This document shows positions 1-8,980 of a stretch of 64,000 nucleotides of DNA, in pieces. The notes under the pieces were generated by a model. That model saw only the letters and a program-made list of their open reading frames with translations, was not told the DNA's origin and ran no database searches. Every line of letters starts with the position of its first letter. The stretch's first letter is position 1. The DNA is from Halorussus salilacus (GTDB lineage: Archaea > Halobacteriota > Halobacteria > Halobacteriales > Haladaptataceae): NCBI RefSeq assembly GCF_024138125.1, contig NZ_CP099993.1, forward strand, positions 2,046,001 to 2,110,000, given 5' to 3'. A program made the translations under genes and the position numbers.

Positions 1-231
1 CGCCTCGTGGGCGTCGACGACGAGGACGTCGAGGACATCTCGACCGGCGAGCCGCTGATGCTCACCGTCGGCACCGCGACGACCGTCGGCTCCGTCACGA
101 GCGCCCGCGCGGGCGAGTGCGAGGTCGCGCTCAAGCGTCCGGTCTGCGCGCCCGAAGGTGCGAAGATCGCCATCAACCGCCGCATCGGTGCGCGCTGGCG
201 GCTCATCGGCGTCGGCACCCTGCGCGAATAG
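1..231 (+). CDS. eif2g: Translation initiation factor aIF2 subunit gamma, C-terminal part (5' end outside window)
   Basis: The open frame enters from the window edge and encodes the last 76 residues, ending IGVGTLRE before TAG. The segment [15 protein letters not shown] followed by [17 protein letters not shown] is the C-terminal beta-barrel of archaeal aIF2-gamma, the GTPase subunit that carries initiator Met-tRNA to the small ribosomal subunit. The GTPase domain lies outside the window. The next gene, a PIN nuclease, starts with no gap after the stop codon, which indicates a shared transcript. Confidence 0.93.
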   Translation, partial: RLVGVDDEDVEDISTGEPLMLTVGTATTVGSVTSARAGECEVALKRPVCAPEGAKIAINRRIGARWRLIGVGTLRE

Positions 232-606
232 ATGACGGTGGTCGGCATGGACACGAGCGCGCTCATGATGCCGGTCGAGTGCGACGTGCGGATCTTCGAG
301 GAGGTCGAACGCCTCCTCGGCGATTTCGAGTGCGTCGCTCCCCGCGCGGTCGTCGACGAGCTATCGAAGCTCGCCGACGGCGCGGGGCAGGAAGCCGTGG
401 CCGCGAGCGTGGGTGCCGACCTCGCAGACCGCTGTCGGACGATGGACCACGAGGAACCGTACGCCGACGACGCGCTGGTCGAACTCGCGCCCGAGTTCGA
501 CTACGTCGTCACGAACGACGCCCCGCTCAAGCGACGCCTGCTCGACGCGGGCACACCGGTAATTCATATAAGGGGCCGGAACAAACTCGCAATCACTCAA
601 CCATAG
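232..606 (+). CDS. PIN-domain ribonuclease (Fcf1/VapC9-like)
   Basis: A 124-residue single PIN domain, a Mg-dependent RNase fold. The first acidic residue is in GMDTSALM near the N-terminus, and the conserved late block is DYVVTNDAPLKRRLLD, followed by a last beta-strand ending VIHIRGRNKLA. Archaeal genomes often place such a stand-alone PIN gene directly after aIF2-gamma, where it is thought to act in rRNA processing rather than as a toxin; no antitoxin gene is adjacent, which agrees. A second ATG at 247 is a possible start. The rpo7 promoter lies inside its 3' end. Confidence 0.85.
   Translation: MTVVGMDTSALMMPVECDVRIFEEVERLLGDFECVAPRAVVDELSKLADGAGQEAVAASVGADLADRCRTMDHEEPYADDALVELAPEFDYVVTNDAPLKRRLLDAGTPVIHIRGRNKLAITQP
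563..573 (+). promoter_or_regulatory. TATA box of rpo7
   Basis: The sequence TTCATATAAGG is an AT-rich island within GC-rich coding DNA, about 35-40 nt before the rpo7 ATG. It would allow rpo7-spt4 to be transcribed separately from the aIF2-gamma operon. Confidence 0.6.
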
Positions 607-607
607 C

Positions 608-1180
608 ATGTACAAACGGGTCAGACTCAAAGATACGGTCGAGGTACCCCCCGAGCATCTCGCGGAGGTCACGCCGGAACTGGTGCAGCGACTCCTGCAG
701 GACAAACTCGAAGGGCGGATGGACGAGGACGTGGGGAGCGTCGTCAGCGTCGTCGACGTCCACGACATCGGCGACGGCGCGGTCCTCCCGAACCGCCCCG
801 GGGTCTACTACGAGGCGGAGTTCGACGCCGTCACGTTCGACCCCCGGATGCAGGAGGTCGTGGACGGCGAAATCGTCGAAGTGGTCAACTTCGGCGCGTT
901 CGTCGGCATCGGGCCGGTCGACGGCCTGCTCCACGTCTCTCAGATCTCCGACGAGTACCTCGCCTACGACGAGGAGAACCAGCAGCTCGCCTCCCGCGAG
1001 TCGAACCGGACGCTCGGCGTCGGCGACTCGGTCCGGGCGCGCATCGTCACCAAGAGCATCGACGAGCGCAATCCGCGCGAGAGCAAGATCGGACTCACCG
1101 CCAAGCAGGTGGGCCTCGGCAAGCACGGGTGGCTCAAAGAGGACCGCGAGAAGCGCCAAGCGGCAACCGAGAGTGAGTAA
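608..1180 (+). CDS. rpo7: DNA-directed RNA polymerase subunit Rpo7 (RpoE')
   Basis: 190 residues, usual length. The N-terminal RNP-like tip domain starts MYKRVRLKDTVEVPPE. The C-terminal S1/OB domain (about residues 80-180) carries GEIVEVVNFGAFVGIGPVDG and LLHVSQIS, typical of Rpo7/Rpb7. With Rpo4 it forms the stalk of archaeal RNA polymerase, which binds nascent RNA and helps open the promoter. It is followed after 2 nt by spt4. Confidence 0.97.
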   Translation: MYKRVRLKDTVEVPPEHLAEVTPELVQRLLQDKLEGRMDEDVGSVVSVVDVHDIGDGAVLPNRPGVYYEAEFDAVTFDPRMQEVVDGEIVEVVNFGAFVGIGPVDGLLHVSQISDEYLAYDEENQQLASRESNRTLGVGDSVRARIVTKSIDERNPRESKIGLTAKQVGLGKHGWLKEDREKRQAATESE

Positions 1181-1182
1181 CC

Positions 1183-1380
1183 ATGGCCGGTGACCGCCTC
1201 GCCTGCCGGGAGTGTCACGCCGTGACCGACCCCGACGAGGATACGTGTCCCATCTGCGGGTCGACCAGCCTCACCGAGGACTGGGCCGGATACGTCATCA
1301 TCACCCATCCCGACGAGAGCGAGATCGCCCGCGAGATGGAAGTGACCAAGCCGGGCAAGTACGCGCTGAAGGTCCGATAG
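1183..1380 (+). CDS. spt4: Transcription elongation factor Spt4 (RpoE'')
   Basis: A 65-residue protein with one zinc ribbon formed by CREC (near residue 8) and CPICGS (near residue 23), followed by a short beta sheet ending GKYALKVR. This is the archaeal Spt4, partner of Spt5/NusG, which closes the RNA polymerase clamp for processive elongation. It lies 2 nt after rpo7 in the conserved archaeal rpo7-spt4 order. Confidence 0.96.
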   Translation: MAGDRLACRECHAVTDPDEDTCPICGSTSLTEDWAGYVIITHPDESEIAREMEVTKPGKYALKVR

Positions 1381-1387
1381 GGCAACC

Positions 1388-1939
1388 GTGAGCGACGTCC
1401 TCGTCTCGCTCCCGCTCGAACTCCGCGGGGAGCTCAAGCAGCCGCTCGGCCCCGTTCTGACCGACGCCGAGCGACTGCTCTCGGACGTGGACGGACCGCT
1501 CGTCGCGGTCGGCGACGTGGTGACCTACCACCTCGAACGCGCGGGCGTCACGCCCGACGTGGCGGTCGTCGACGGCCTCACCAAGCGCGAGGCGGTCGAC
1601 GACGATGTCGCCGAGGGGGTCGCCCGCGCGGGCGAACGCGCCCGCGAGGTCCGGGTCGAGAACCCCGCGGGGACGCTGACCCGCGAGATGGTCGCCGCGC
1701 TCCGGGACGCGCTCGCCGACCCGGAACCCACGGTCATCGTGGTCGAGGGCGAGGAGGACCTCGTCGCGCTCCCCGCCCTCCTCGCCGCGCCGGTCGGCGC
1801 GAGCGTCGTCTACGGCCAGCCCGACGAGGGGATGGTCCACGCGACGGTGACAGACGACCGGAAGGAAGCGATGCGCGACCTGCTGGGGCGGATGGACGGG
1901 GACCCCGAGGAACTGTTCAAGGTGCTGGAATCCACCTGA
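1388..1939 (+). CDS. GTP-dependent dephospho-CoA kinase (DUF359 family)
   Basis: 183 residues starting at GTG 1388, 7 nt after spt4. The blocks VAVGDVVTYHLERAG, AVVDGLTKR, VENPAGTLTREM, VIVVEGEEDLVALPALLAAP and VVYGQPDEGMV are the diagnostic DUF359 motifs. Archaeal members catalyse the last step of coenzyme A synthesis with GTP as phosphate donor. Position after rpo7-spt4 and before eS24 is the common archaeal arrangement. Confidence 0.9.
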   Translation: MSDVLVSLPLELRGELKQPLGPVLTDAERLLSDVDGPLVAVGDVVTYHLERAGVTPDVAVVDGLTKREAVDDDVAEGVARAGERAREVRVENPAGTLTREMVAALRDALADPEPTVIVVEGEEDLVALPALLAAPVGASVVYGQPDEGMVHATVTDDRKEAMRDLLGRMDGDPEELFKVLEST

Positions 1940-2261
1940 GGTTTCGCACCGGCTGGACTTTCTGAGTGTAGCGCGCGAAGCGCGCGCAATACGTTCTGTA
2001 CCGCGAGCGAAGCGAGCGGACCAAGGAACCCTCGACCGAGAAGTGCGACGGCTTCGCCGCCGCATCTCCGAGGAGGAGGTGACGCCGTGTCGTCGTGAGC
2101 GAAGTGAACGACGGCTCGTCAGAGCTTCGCTCTGACGGTGTTTTGGTCCAGCTTTTCCTGCGCTCGAACGCGCGGCGACGCCGCGCGTTCGAGCGCAGGA
2201 AAAGGTGGGTTCGAAATCCTTTTACACGCTACGAGGAGAATAACAGAGTAACTGAGCACAC
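1940..2261. other. Gene-free interval packed with short inverted repeats
   Basis: This 322-base gap holds no convincing gene. It contains several stem-loops in series: GCGCGCGAAGCGCGCGC near 1972, a CGAGCGAAGCGAGCG type element near 2001, GTCGTGAGCGAAGTGAACGA near 2092, a 9-bp stem with TTC loop at 2117-2137, and the 25-bp hairpin at 2152-2204 listed separately. The TTTTACA promoter of eS24 follows at 2220-2226. Apart from termination of the upstream operon I can assign no role. Confidence 0.6.
2152..2204. repeat. Perfect 25-bp inverted repeat with 3-nt loop
   Basis: Arms 2152-2176 and 2180-2204 are exactly complementary around the loop GAC. The left arm begins CTTTTCCTGCGCTCG. It lies just before the eS24 promoter, so it could end the upstream transcript or form a cruciform. 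It is the longest perfect palindrome I found in the window. Confidence 0.85.
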
Positions 2262-2579
2262 ATGGAAGTCGAAATCCTCTCCGAGGAGCAGAATCCGATG
2301 CTCCACCGGTCCGAAGTGCGGTTCCAGATCGTCCACGACGAAGCGACCCCCTCGCGGCTGTCGGTCCGCGACAGCCTCGCCGCGAAGCTCGACAAGGACT
2401 CCAGCGAGGTCGTGGTCCACGAGATGAACACCAAGTTCGGGATGCGAAAGACCGTCGGCTACGCCAAGGTCTACGACAGCCCCGAGCACGCCCGCGACGT
2501 CGAGCAGGACCACATGCTCGAACGCAACAAGATCGCGGCCGACGCCGACGCCGAACCCGAAGCCGAGGAGGCCGAATAA
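2262..2579 (+). CDS. rps24e: Ribosomal protein eS24
   Basis: 105 residues. The motif [15 protein letters not shown] and the C-terminal half [15 protein letters not shown] identify the archaeal/eukaryotic small-subunit protein eS24. The tail is acidic (AEPEAEEAE), a usual haloarchaeal extension. A TATA-like TTTTACA lies about 36 nt upstream. The stop codon overlaps the start of eS27A in a TAATG junction. Confidence 0.97.
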   Translation: MEVEILSEEQNPMLHRSEVRFQIVHDEATPSRLSVRDSLAAKLDKDSSEVVVHEMNTKFGMRKTVGYAKVYDSPEHARDVEQDHMLERNKIAADADAEPEAEEAE

Positions 2580-2713
2580 TGGCGCGATACGAACTCTACG
2601 ACGAGGACGGCACCACCGACAATGAGCAGTGCACCCGGTGTGGCGACTCGTTCCTCGCCGACCACGGCGACCGCCTCCACTGCGGGCGCTGTGGCTACAC
2701 CGAGTGGAAGTAG
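2579..2713 (+). CDS. rps27ae: Ribosomal protein eS27A (zinc-ribbon)
   Basis: A 44-residue gene starting at the ATG that shares one base with the eS24 stop codon. The protein starts [11 protein letters not shown] and carries a C4 zinc ribbon, CTRCG and CGRCG, ending GYTEWK. This is the archaeal eS27A, the ribosomal half of the eukaryotic ubiquitin-S27A fusion. Translational coupling to eS24 and the order eS24-eS27A-Kae1 are conserved in archaea. Confidence 0.96.
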   Translation: MARYELYDEDGTTDNEQCTRCGDSFLADHGDRLHCGRCGYTEWK

Positions 2714-2717
2714 GGCG

Positions 2718-4358
2718 ATGCGCGTCCTCGGTATCGAGGGCACCGCGTGGGCCGCGAGCGCCGCGGTATACGACACGGACGACGACCCGACTACCGCTTT
2801 TATCGAGACCGACGCCTACCAGCCCGAGAGCGGCGGCATCCACCCGCGCGAGGCGGCCGAGCACATGAGCGACGCCGTCCCGCGCGTGGTCGAGGCCGCG
2901 CTCGCGGAGGCCGACGGGCCAATCGACGCCGTGGCGTTCTCGCGCGGTCCCGGACTCGGCCCCTGTCTGCGGACGGTCGGGACCGCCGCGCGCGCGCTGG
3001 CGGGGACGCTCGACGTGCCGCTGGTCGGGGTCAACCACATGGTCGCCCACCTCGAGATCGGCCGCCAGCAGTCGGGGTTCGACTCGCCGGTCTGTCTGAA
3101 CGCCTCGGGCGCGAACGCTCACGTCCTCGGGTATCGCAACGGCCGGTATCGCGTGTTGGGCGAGACGATGGACACCGGGGTCGGCAACGCCTTGGACAAG
3201 TTCACCCGCCACCTCGGGTGGTCCCATCCCGGCGGCCCGAAGGTCGAGGAGGCCGCGAGAGACGGCGAGTACGTCGACCTCCCCTACGTGGTCAAGGGGA
3301 TGGACTTCTCCTTTTCGGGCATCATGAGCGCCGCGAAGGACGCCCACGACGAGGGTGTCCCGGTCGAGGACGTCTGCTTCTCCCTGCAGGAGAACGTCTT
3401 CGCCATGCTCACGGAGGTCGCAGAACGCGCCCTCTCGCTGACTGGGAGCGACGAACTCGTCCTCGGGGGCGGCGTCGGGCAGAACGCCCGCCTCCGGGAG
3501 ATGCTCGCGGAGATGTGCGACCAGCGCGGGGCCGACTTCTACGCGCCCGAACCTCGATTCCTCCGCGACAACGCCGGGATGATCGCGGTGCTGGGCGCGG
3601 AGATGCTCCGGGCGGGCGACACCCTCGACATCGACGAGTCGGCTGTGGACCCGAACTTCCGGCCCGACGAGGTGGCGGTCGGGTGGCGCTCGGACGAGGA
3701 GTCCGTCGCGGTCCGGCGCGAGGAGAGCGACGAGGTGACCGGCGCGGAGGCGACGGTCGAGATCGGCGCGGAGACCGTCACCAAGCGCAGGCTACCCAAG
3801 AGCTACCGCCACCCGGAGCTCGACGACCGCCTCCGGCGCGACCGGACGGTCCTCGAAGCCCGCCTGACGAGCGAGGCCCGCAGGCAGGGCGTTCCCACCC
3901 CGGTCGTCTACGACGTGGACCCCGCGGAGGGGACCCTCGTCTTCGAGCGCGTGGGCGAGACAGACCTCCGGGAGGGGCTGACTCCCGAGCGCGCCCGCGA
4001 CGTGGGCCGCCACCTCGCCGCGATTCACGCCGCGGGGTTCGTCCACGGCGACCCGACGACCCGAAACGTCCGGGTCGGACGGCGCGGCGCGCCGTCCGAC
4101 CCGAGCGAACGGGCCGAGAGCGACGCGACCACCGACCGGGCCGACCGGACCTACCTCATCGACTTCGGCCTCGGCTACTACACCGACGACGCCGAGGACT
4201 ACGCGATGGACCTCCACGTCTTCGGTCAGAGCCTCGATGGCACCGCCGACGACGCCGAGGCGCTCCGCGAGGCGTTCGAGGACGCCTACGCCGAGGCGGG
4301 CGACGAGGCGGTCCTCGACCAACTCCGGGAAGTCGAGGGTCGGGGTCGGTATCAATAG
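2718..4358 (+). CDS. kae1-bud32: Bifunctional Kae1/Bud32: tRNA t6A synthase and KEOPS kinase
   Basis: 546 residues from the ATG at 2718, 4 nt after eS27A. The N-terminal Kae1 domain (about 1-325) starts RVLGIEGTAWAAS and has the metal-binding NHMVAHLE (His107, His111) plus the late GGGVGQN block. The C-terminal Bud32 domain (about 350-546) has the catalytic HGDPTTRN (His443-Asp445) and IDFGLG (Asp482) motifs of this small RIO-like kinase. Kae1 transfers threonylcarbamoyl from TC-AMP to A37 of ANN-decoding tRNAs, and Bud32 supports the KEOPS complex. The fusion occurs in many euryarchaea. Confidence 0.97.
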   Translation: MRVLGIEGTAWAASAAVYDTDDDPTTAFIETDAYQPESGGIHPREAAEHMSDAVPRVVEAALAEADGPIDAVAFSRGPGLGPCLRTVGTAARALAGTLDVPLVGVNHMVAHLEIGRQQSGFDSPVCLNASGANAHVLGYRNGRYRVLGETMDTGVGNALDKFTRHLGWSHPGGPKVEEAARDGEYVDLPYVVKGMDFSFSGIMSAAKDAHDEGVPVEDVCFSLQENVFAMLTEVAERALSLTGSDELVLGGGVGQNARLREMLAEMCDQRGADFYAPEPRFLRDNAGMIAVLGAEMLRAGDTLDIDESAVDPNFRPDEVAVGWRSDEESVAVRREESDEVTGAEATVEIGAETVTKRRLPKSYRHPELDDRLRRDRTVLEARLTSEARRQGVPTPVVYDVDPAEGTLVFERVGETDLREGLTPERARDVGRHLAAIHAAGFVHGDPTTRNVRVGRRGAPSDPSERAESDATTDRADRTYLIDFGLGYYTDDAEDYAMDLHVFGQSLDGTADDAEALREAFEDAYAEAGDEAVLDQLREVEGRGRYQ

Positions 4359-4418
4359 AGCGAAACTAATCTGGTTGCACCGATACGATACCGACCAGCC
4401 TCTTGTTGCTTTAATTGC

Positions 4419-5090
4419 TTAGACCGGGACGATTTGTCCACCAACCACAAAAATTGTCAAAAGCGACGCAAGTATCGTTGCCCATCGTAGACCCTTCCAC
4501 AGATAGGGATGCAACTTCTTGTTCGATAGCCGTATGAGCGTATACGGATGAAGATAGTCGATAATGCTCTTTAGTATCGCACTGAGTATCAGACCACCAA
4601 AACCCATGACGAACACGTCACCAGACTCATCGACATTAAAGTGAGTCCCCCACCCGGTACCTATAGCTATCAATCCGACCCCGACACTGAGGCCGATTAC
4701 AGTTATCGCAAGCCGCTTCTCTACGAATGTTCGTATTTTGTCACCCCGGTGGTCGAAGTAGTCCTCAATCTGACTCTGTTTCCGTCTCACCCAACCTTGC
4801 TTGCCACTTATCCAGAGTTTAATTTCATTTTCGTCCTCATCTGCTGTAATTTTAATCTTTCCATCGTCTGACTCCGCGGTAAACTCGAATGAGTGTACGA
4901 AGTCGGGGAGGGTATTATCGGCTAAGACTTCGTCTGTATTCGAGTATTCGTACGTGAATTGCCCATTGTGAATTTTCAATTCAATTTCGGAGTTTTCTCC
5001 ATTCTGCCGTAATAACTCCTCGATGTCTGCGAGATCGTCTTCCTCGAAGTGAATCGATGGTAGATTTGCTTGATACTTGGCTCTCGGCAC
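4419..5090 (-). CDS. AT-rich orphan membrane protein of unknown function
   Basis: 223 residues from a GTG at 5090. The N-terminal half (1-130) is soluble and charged; the C-terminal half has about three membrane segments: LAITVIGLSVGVGLIAIGTG, a second around FVMGFGGLILSAILKS, and a last one ending ASLLTIFVVGGQIVPV. A TATA-like TTTTATAG lies about 20-25 nt upstream of the GTG, so the mRNA is probably leaderless. Base composition is far more AT-rich than the flanks and codons such as ATA, AAT and TTA are frequent. I infer recent acquisition. I do not recognise the family. Confidence 0.72.
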   Translation of the reverse strand: MPRAKYQANLPSIHFEEDDLADIEELLRQNGENSEIELKIHNGQFTYEYSNTDEVLADNTLPDFVHSFEFTAESDDGKIKITADEDENEIKLWISGKQGWVRRKQSQIEDYFDHRGDKIRTFVEKRLAITVIGLSVGVGLIAIGTGWGTHFNVDESGDVFVMGFGGLILSAILKSIIDYLHPYTLIRLSNKKLHPYLWKGLRWATILASLLTIFVVGGQIVPV

Positions 5091-5215
5091 ATATACATAG
5101 AATAACTACTATAAAATAAGTCAAACTATACAATCAAGATAGATGGCCGGTCTGTAGAGGGATTCTCGTCCGAACAGCCAAAGCACTTTATTCCCGTCCG
5201 ACGTACTTTTCTCAC

Positions 5216-5485
5216 ATGGCAGACAGACCCAGCACCGGAACCCTCTTCGGCGTGCCGTACAACTTCGAGCGTCCGAGCATCGGGCGCATGCTGTCGGCGT
5301 ACTGGAAACCCGGCGACGGGATGCTCGTCGAGAAACCGTTCGGCGTCGGCTACACGCTCAACCTCGCCAACTGGCGGTCGTGGCTCGTGCTGGCGGTCGC
5401 TGGCGCGCTCCTCTGGCACGAGCGTCAGGGCGACGCCGCGGAACCCCGAGACCAGCCGGTCGAGGTCGTCGTCGACGACGACTGA
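5216..5485 (+). CDS. Small haloarchaeal membrane protein (DUF5808-like)
   Basis: 89 residues. The first part, beginning TGTLFGVPYNFERPS, is followed by a glycine-rich block and one hydrophobic segment SWLVLAVAGALLW, then an acidic tail. I recall this pattern as the short haloarchaeal family annotated DUF5808; the number is from memory. Function is unknown; one C-terminal membrane anchor is likely. Confidence 0.78.
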   Translation: MADRPSTGTLFGVPYNFERPSIGRMLSAYWKPGDGMLVEKPFGVGYTLNLANWRSWLVLAVAGALLWHERQGDAAEPRDQPVEVVVDDD

Positions 5486-5624
5486 TTCTTCGGCGGTTCG
5501 TCTCTTCGTCGCGGGGATTGGTGTCGTCACGAGCGGCTTCGCCGTTCTGCGTAGGGATTGGAACGTGCCGAGTTGGAACGTTCTCATCCACGACGAACCG
5601 GAGGTGATTGACCGCGACCGTCCA

Positions 5625-5858
5625 GAAAGCCCTCGTCCGCTCGCCACCGGCGGACAAACCGCGTCCGCCGAGCCCTCGCTCGCTCCGCTCACGAGGAGGC
5701 CGCTCAGCGACATATCTGCGCCTCACCGCAACGCACCGCATCGGCGCAGATAGGGGTCGCTGAGGCGACTAAACTGCACGCGAGCGGACGGCCCCTTTCA
5801 GTCCCACCCTGAAGATTGGCCCACCGGCTATCGCGCGGTAGATGATTCACGAGCCGAA
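5625..5858 (+). repeat. Dispersed structured element, family 1, copy A
   Basis: This occupies most of the 411-base gene-free gap between two convergent genes (5486-5896). It starts GAAAGCCC and ends near CCCCTTTCAGTCCC (5793-5806), with a further similar tail to about 5858. Predicted pairing: CGTCCGCTCG with CGAGCGGACG (10 bp), then TCAGCGAC with GTCGCTGA, then TATCTGCGCC (5713-5722) with GGCGCAGATA (5743-5752). Copies B (20546) and C (63928) keep the layout with different stem sequences. This copy has an extra hairpin-rich insert of about 55 nt near 5643-5700. It could be an RNA, a cruciform or a non-autonomous element. Confidence 0.75.
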
Positions 5859-5896
5859 ACGAACACTCGAACTCCGGAAAACAGGCCTCCGCGACC

Positions 5897-7132
5897 TCAG
5901 TACGCGTAGCTCGGGAGCGACCCCTCGGTGACGATACCGGTGTCGTCCTCGGAGTCGAGTTTCTCCATGGCGTCCTCGAAGTCCCCGTGAGTGACCTCGG
6001 TGCGGCCGTCGCGGATGGCGAACATCCCCGCCTCGGTCGTCAGGCTCTCGATGTGCGCGCCGCTGTAGCCGTCGGTCTCGGCCGCGAGCGTCTCGAAGTC
6101 CACCTCGTCGGCGACGTTCATCTCGCGGGTGTGGATGGCCAGTATCTTCTCGCGGGCCTCCTGACTCGGCTCGGGGACCTCGATGAGCCGGTCGAAGCGA
6201 CCGGGCCGGAGGATAGCCTGATCGAGCATGTCGAAGCGATTCGTGGCGGCGATGATGCGAATCTCCCCGCGGTCCTCGAAGCCGTCCATCTCCGAGAGCA
6301 GTTGCATCATCGTCCGCTGGACCTCGGCGTCACCCGAGGTCTTCGAGTCGGTCCGCTTGGCGGCCACCGCGTCTATCTCGTCGATGAAGACGATGGCTGG
6401 CTCGCGCTCGCTCGCCAGCTCGAAGAGGTCCCGGACCAGCTTCGCGCCCTCGCCGATGAACTTCTGGACGAGCTCGGACCCCGCCATCTTGATGAAGGTG
6501 GCGTCGGTCCGGTTGGCGACCGCCTTCGCCAGCATCGTCTTGCCGGTGCCGGGCGGGCCGTGGAGGAGCACCCCGCTCGGGGGCTCGATGCCGACCGTCT
6601 CGAACTGCTCGGGGTTCTCCAGTGGCTGTTCGACGGTCTCGCGTACCTCCTGAAGCTGGTCTTCGAGGCCGCCGATGTCCCCGTAACCGACGTCGGGCGA
6701 CTCGTCGACCTCCATCGCCTGCGCGCGGGCGTCGGTCTCGGCGTCCAGTACGGTCTGGACCGTAAAGGAGTCGTTGACCGCGACGCGGTCGCCCGACTCT
6801 ATCTCCTCGCGGAGCCGCGGAGACACCTCCGTCAGCACCTCCTGGTTGTTGCCGTGCTGTTTGATAACGACGCCGTCGTCGGTGAGTTCCTCGGCGGTCG
6901 CGACGTACAGCGAGGTGGTCTTGAGCGTGTCGTTCTCGCGCTCGATGCGGTCGACCTCCTCGCGGAGGCGCCCGCGGCGTTCGCGGGCGGCGTCGAGGCG
7001 CTCTTCGAGCGTGGCGTTCACGTCCACGAGGTCGGCGAAGTGGTCCCGAAGCGCCGCGAGCCGCTCCCGCTCGCTCATGTCGGGGTCGAGTTCCAGCGTG
7101 GGTTGGTCGGGGACGGGTGGACTGCGCGACAT
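5897..7132 (-). CDS. pan: Proteasome-activating nucleotidase PAN (AAA ATPase)
   Basis: 411 residues. Order: coiled coil (about 18-75), OB domain (about 75-140), then one AAA module with Walker A HGPPGTGKTM, Walker B VFIDEID, sensor AATNRFD and arginine finger ILRPGRFDR. PAN forms the hexameric unfoldase that feeds substrates into the archaeal 20S proteasome. The C-terminus reads SYAY, so Tyr is last rather than penultimate; it does not match the strict HbYX gate-opening motif. A TATA-like CTTTTAAG lies upstream at about 7160-7167. Downstream, towards 5625, is structured element A. Confidence 0.95.
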   Translation of the reverse strand: MSRSPPVPDQPTLELDPDMSERERLAALRDHFADLVDVNATLEERLDAARERRGRLREEVDRIERENDTLKTTSLYVATAEELTDDGVVIKQHGNNQEVLTEVSPRLREEIESGDRVAVNDSFTVQTVLDAETDARAQAMEVDESPDVGYGDIGGLEDQLQEVRETVEQPLENPEQFETVGIEPPSGVLLHGPPGTGKTMLAKAVANRTDATFIKMAGSELVQKFIGEGAKLVRDLFELASEREPAIVFIDEIDAVAAKRTDSKTSGDAEVQRTMMQLLSEMDGFEDRGEIRIIAATNRFDMLDQAILRPGRFDRLIEVPEPSQEAREKILAIHTREMNVADEVDFETLAAETDGYSGAHIESLTTEAGMFAIRDGRTEVTHGDFEDAMEKLDSEDDTGIVTEGSLPSYAY

Positions 7133-7260
7133 CTTGCTGTTCGCCCATAGGCCACCGGCTTAAAAGTGCCTTTGGGTCTCGGCCGTTTAACCGCGAAAAA
7201 ACCTTTCGACCGGTTCGGTCGGTATCGAAGGCGGGTGAGGAAAACGCAGGTAGGAGCCGA

Positions 7261-8976
7261 TCAGTCGGCGCGGGTCTGTGCGGGTTCCCGGGCCGGGGCG
7301 ACCCGGGAGGACTCGTCGGGGAGCGTGAACGTCCCGAGGACGGCGTCGAGTTCGTCGGCGGTCGCCGACAGCGACTCCAGGCGCTCGGAGATGGCCGACA
7401 GCGACCGGGCCTGCTGGTCGCTCGCCGTCGCCGCGGTCTGGGCCTCGGCGGCGGTCTCCTCGCCGATGGCCGCCACCTCCTCGACCATCGCGACCACGTC
7501 GGTCGCCGACTCGGCCTGCTGGTCGGTCGCGTCGCTGATCTCGCGGACGCTCGCGTCCACGTCGCCGACCACGTCGGCGATGTCCTCGAAGTCCCGGAGG
7601 GCGTCCTCGACGGTCTCGACGCTCCGGGAGACCTGTTCGCGGGTCTCCTCGACGTCCGAGAGGGTCGCCTCGGACCGGTGCTGTATCGACTCGATGCGGC
7701 CGGTTATCTCGTCGGCGGCCTCGCCGGTCTCCTCGGCGAGGTTCTTGACCTCGTCGGCGACCACGCCGAAGCCGTCGCCGCGCTCGCCCGCGCGGGCCGC
7801 CTCGACCGAGGCGTTCAGCGCGAGCAGATTGGTCTCGGTCGCCACCTCGTCGATGAACGACGCCACCTCGTCGATCTCCTCGATGTCGGCGGCGAGGTCG
7901 GCGACCGCCTCGGCCGCGCGGTCGATGCCCTCGTCCACCCGGTCGAGTTCCGCGACCGCCTCGCGGGCGGCCTCGCGGCCGGATTCGGCCCGGTCGGTGG
8001 CGGTGCCCGCGGTGTCGGCGACCTCGTCGGCCGACGCCGCAATCTCCTCGACCGTCGCCGAGAGGGTGCTCATCTCGGCGACCACCTCGTCGAGGCGGTC
8101 GGTCTGCTCGGCCGCGCCCTCGGATATCTCGCCGACGGCTTCGGCGACCTCGTCGCTGGCCTCGCTGACCTCGCGGGCGTCGGTCTCGGCGCGCTCGCTC
8201 GCGGTGGCGACCTCGTCGGCGAACGCCGCGAGGTCGCCCACCGTCCCCGCGAGGGTCGCGAGCAGGGCGTTGTAGTTGTCGGCGACCTCCTCGTGGAGGT
8301 CGCTCTCCGCGGCGTCGGGTTCGACGGTCGCGGTCAGGTCGCCGCCCTCCGCGCGCTCGGTCGCGTCGGCGAACGCCGCCACGAGCCGCTGGAGGCTCTC
8401 CGAGCGGCGTTCGAGGTCGTGGGTCATCGATTCGAGTTCGTCGGTGGTCGCTTCGAGGTCTTGGGTGTAGGCCCGGAGGCTCCGTGCCATCCGGTCGAGC
8501 GACGCGCCGAACTCGCCGGGCACCTCCCGGTCGAGGGCGGGGTCGTCGAACTCCTGTCTGGAGAGGGCGTCGGCCTGGTCGGCCACGACGCGGAGGTACG
8601 CCCGCATGTCGCGGAACGACTCGACGAGGCGGCCGAGTTCGTCGTGCTGGTCGGCCTCGGGGAGGCGGGCGTCGAGGTCGCCGCTCGCGATGGCTTCCGC
8701 CCCGCGGTCGAGCGCCGTGATGGGGCCGACGAGGTCCCGGCGGGCGACGAGGAAGGTGTTGAAGAAGGCGACCGCCGACGCCGCGAGCAGTCCGACCGCG
8801 ACCGCGACTCGCGCGAGTCCTCCGACGAGTAGCGGGAGCAGAGCCAGCGCCACCGAGATGCCGAACTGGATGGCGACCGCCGCGACGACCTTCCGTTCGA
8901 CCGATTCGGTCACTCCGAGGCGGTCCATCGACCACCACAGCGCGTCTTCGTACCGGGCGAGGAGTCGGCGTTCCAT
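7261..8976 (-). CDS. Methyl-accepting chemotaxis transducer (Htr family) without an extracellular sensor
   Basis: 571 residues. Two adjacent membrane segments (about 27-50 and 53-75) are joined by almost no loop, so there is no external ligand domain. A HAMP-like region follows ([18 protein letters not shown]), then a second HAMP-like stretch near 190-240 and a long coiled-coil signalling domain with the hairpin tip [20 protein letters not shown]. This signals to CheA/CheW. The layout resembles transducers driven by a membrane partner or internal cues; no rhodopsin gene is in the window. A CGAAC-N2-GTTCG palindrome sits between its TATA and ATG. Confidence 0.93.
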   Translation of the reverse strand: MERRLLARYEDALWWSMDRLGVTESVERKVVAAVAIQFGISVALALLPLLVGGLARVAVAVGLLAASAVAFFNTFLVARRDLVGPITALDRGAEAIASGDLDARLPEADQHDELGRLVESFRDMRAYLRVVADQADALSRQEFDDPALDREVPGEFGASLDRMARSLRAYTQDLEATTDELESMTHDLERRSESLQRLVAAFADATERAEGGDLTATVEPDAAESDLHEEVADNYNALLATLAGTVGDLAAFADEVATASERAETDAREVSEASDEVAEAVGEISEGAAEQTDRLDEVVAEMSTLSATVEEIAASADEVADTAGTATDRAESGREAAREAVAELDRVDEGIDRAAEAVADLAADIEEIDEVASFIDEVATETNLLALNASVEAARAGERGDGFGVVADEVKNLAEETGEAADEITGRIESIQHRSEATLSDVEETREQVSRSVETVEDALRDFEDIADVVGDVDASVREISDATDQQAESATDVVAMVEEVAAIGEETAAEAQTAATASDQQARSLSAISERLESLSATADELDAVLGTFTLPDESSRVAPAREPAQTRAD

Positions 8977-8980
8977 ATCT

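Noticed and set aside
232-606. PIN gene as a VapC toxin
   Set aside because: No antitoxin gene precedes it, and its position after aIF2-gamma is the conserved housekeeping one.
2747-4369. A 540-codon plus-strand frame overlapping kae1-bud32
   Set aside because: Extremely Arg-rich product with no domain. It is the +1 shadow of the real gene, as is usual in GC-rich DNA.
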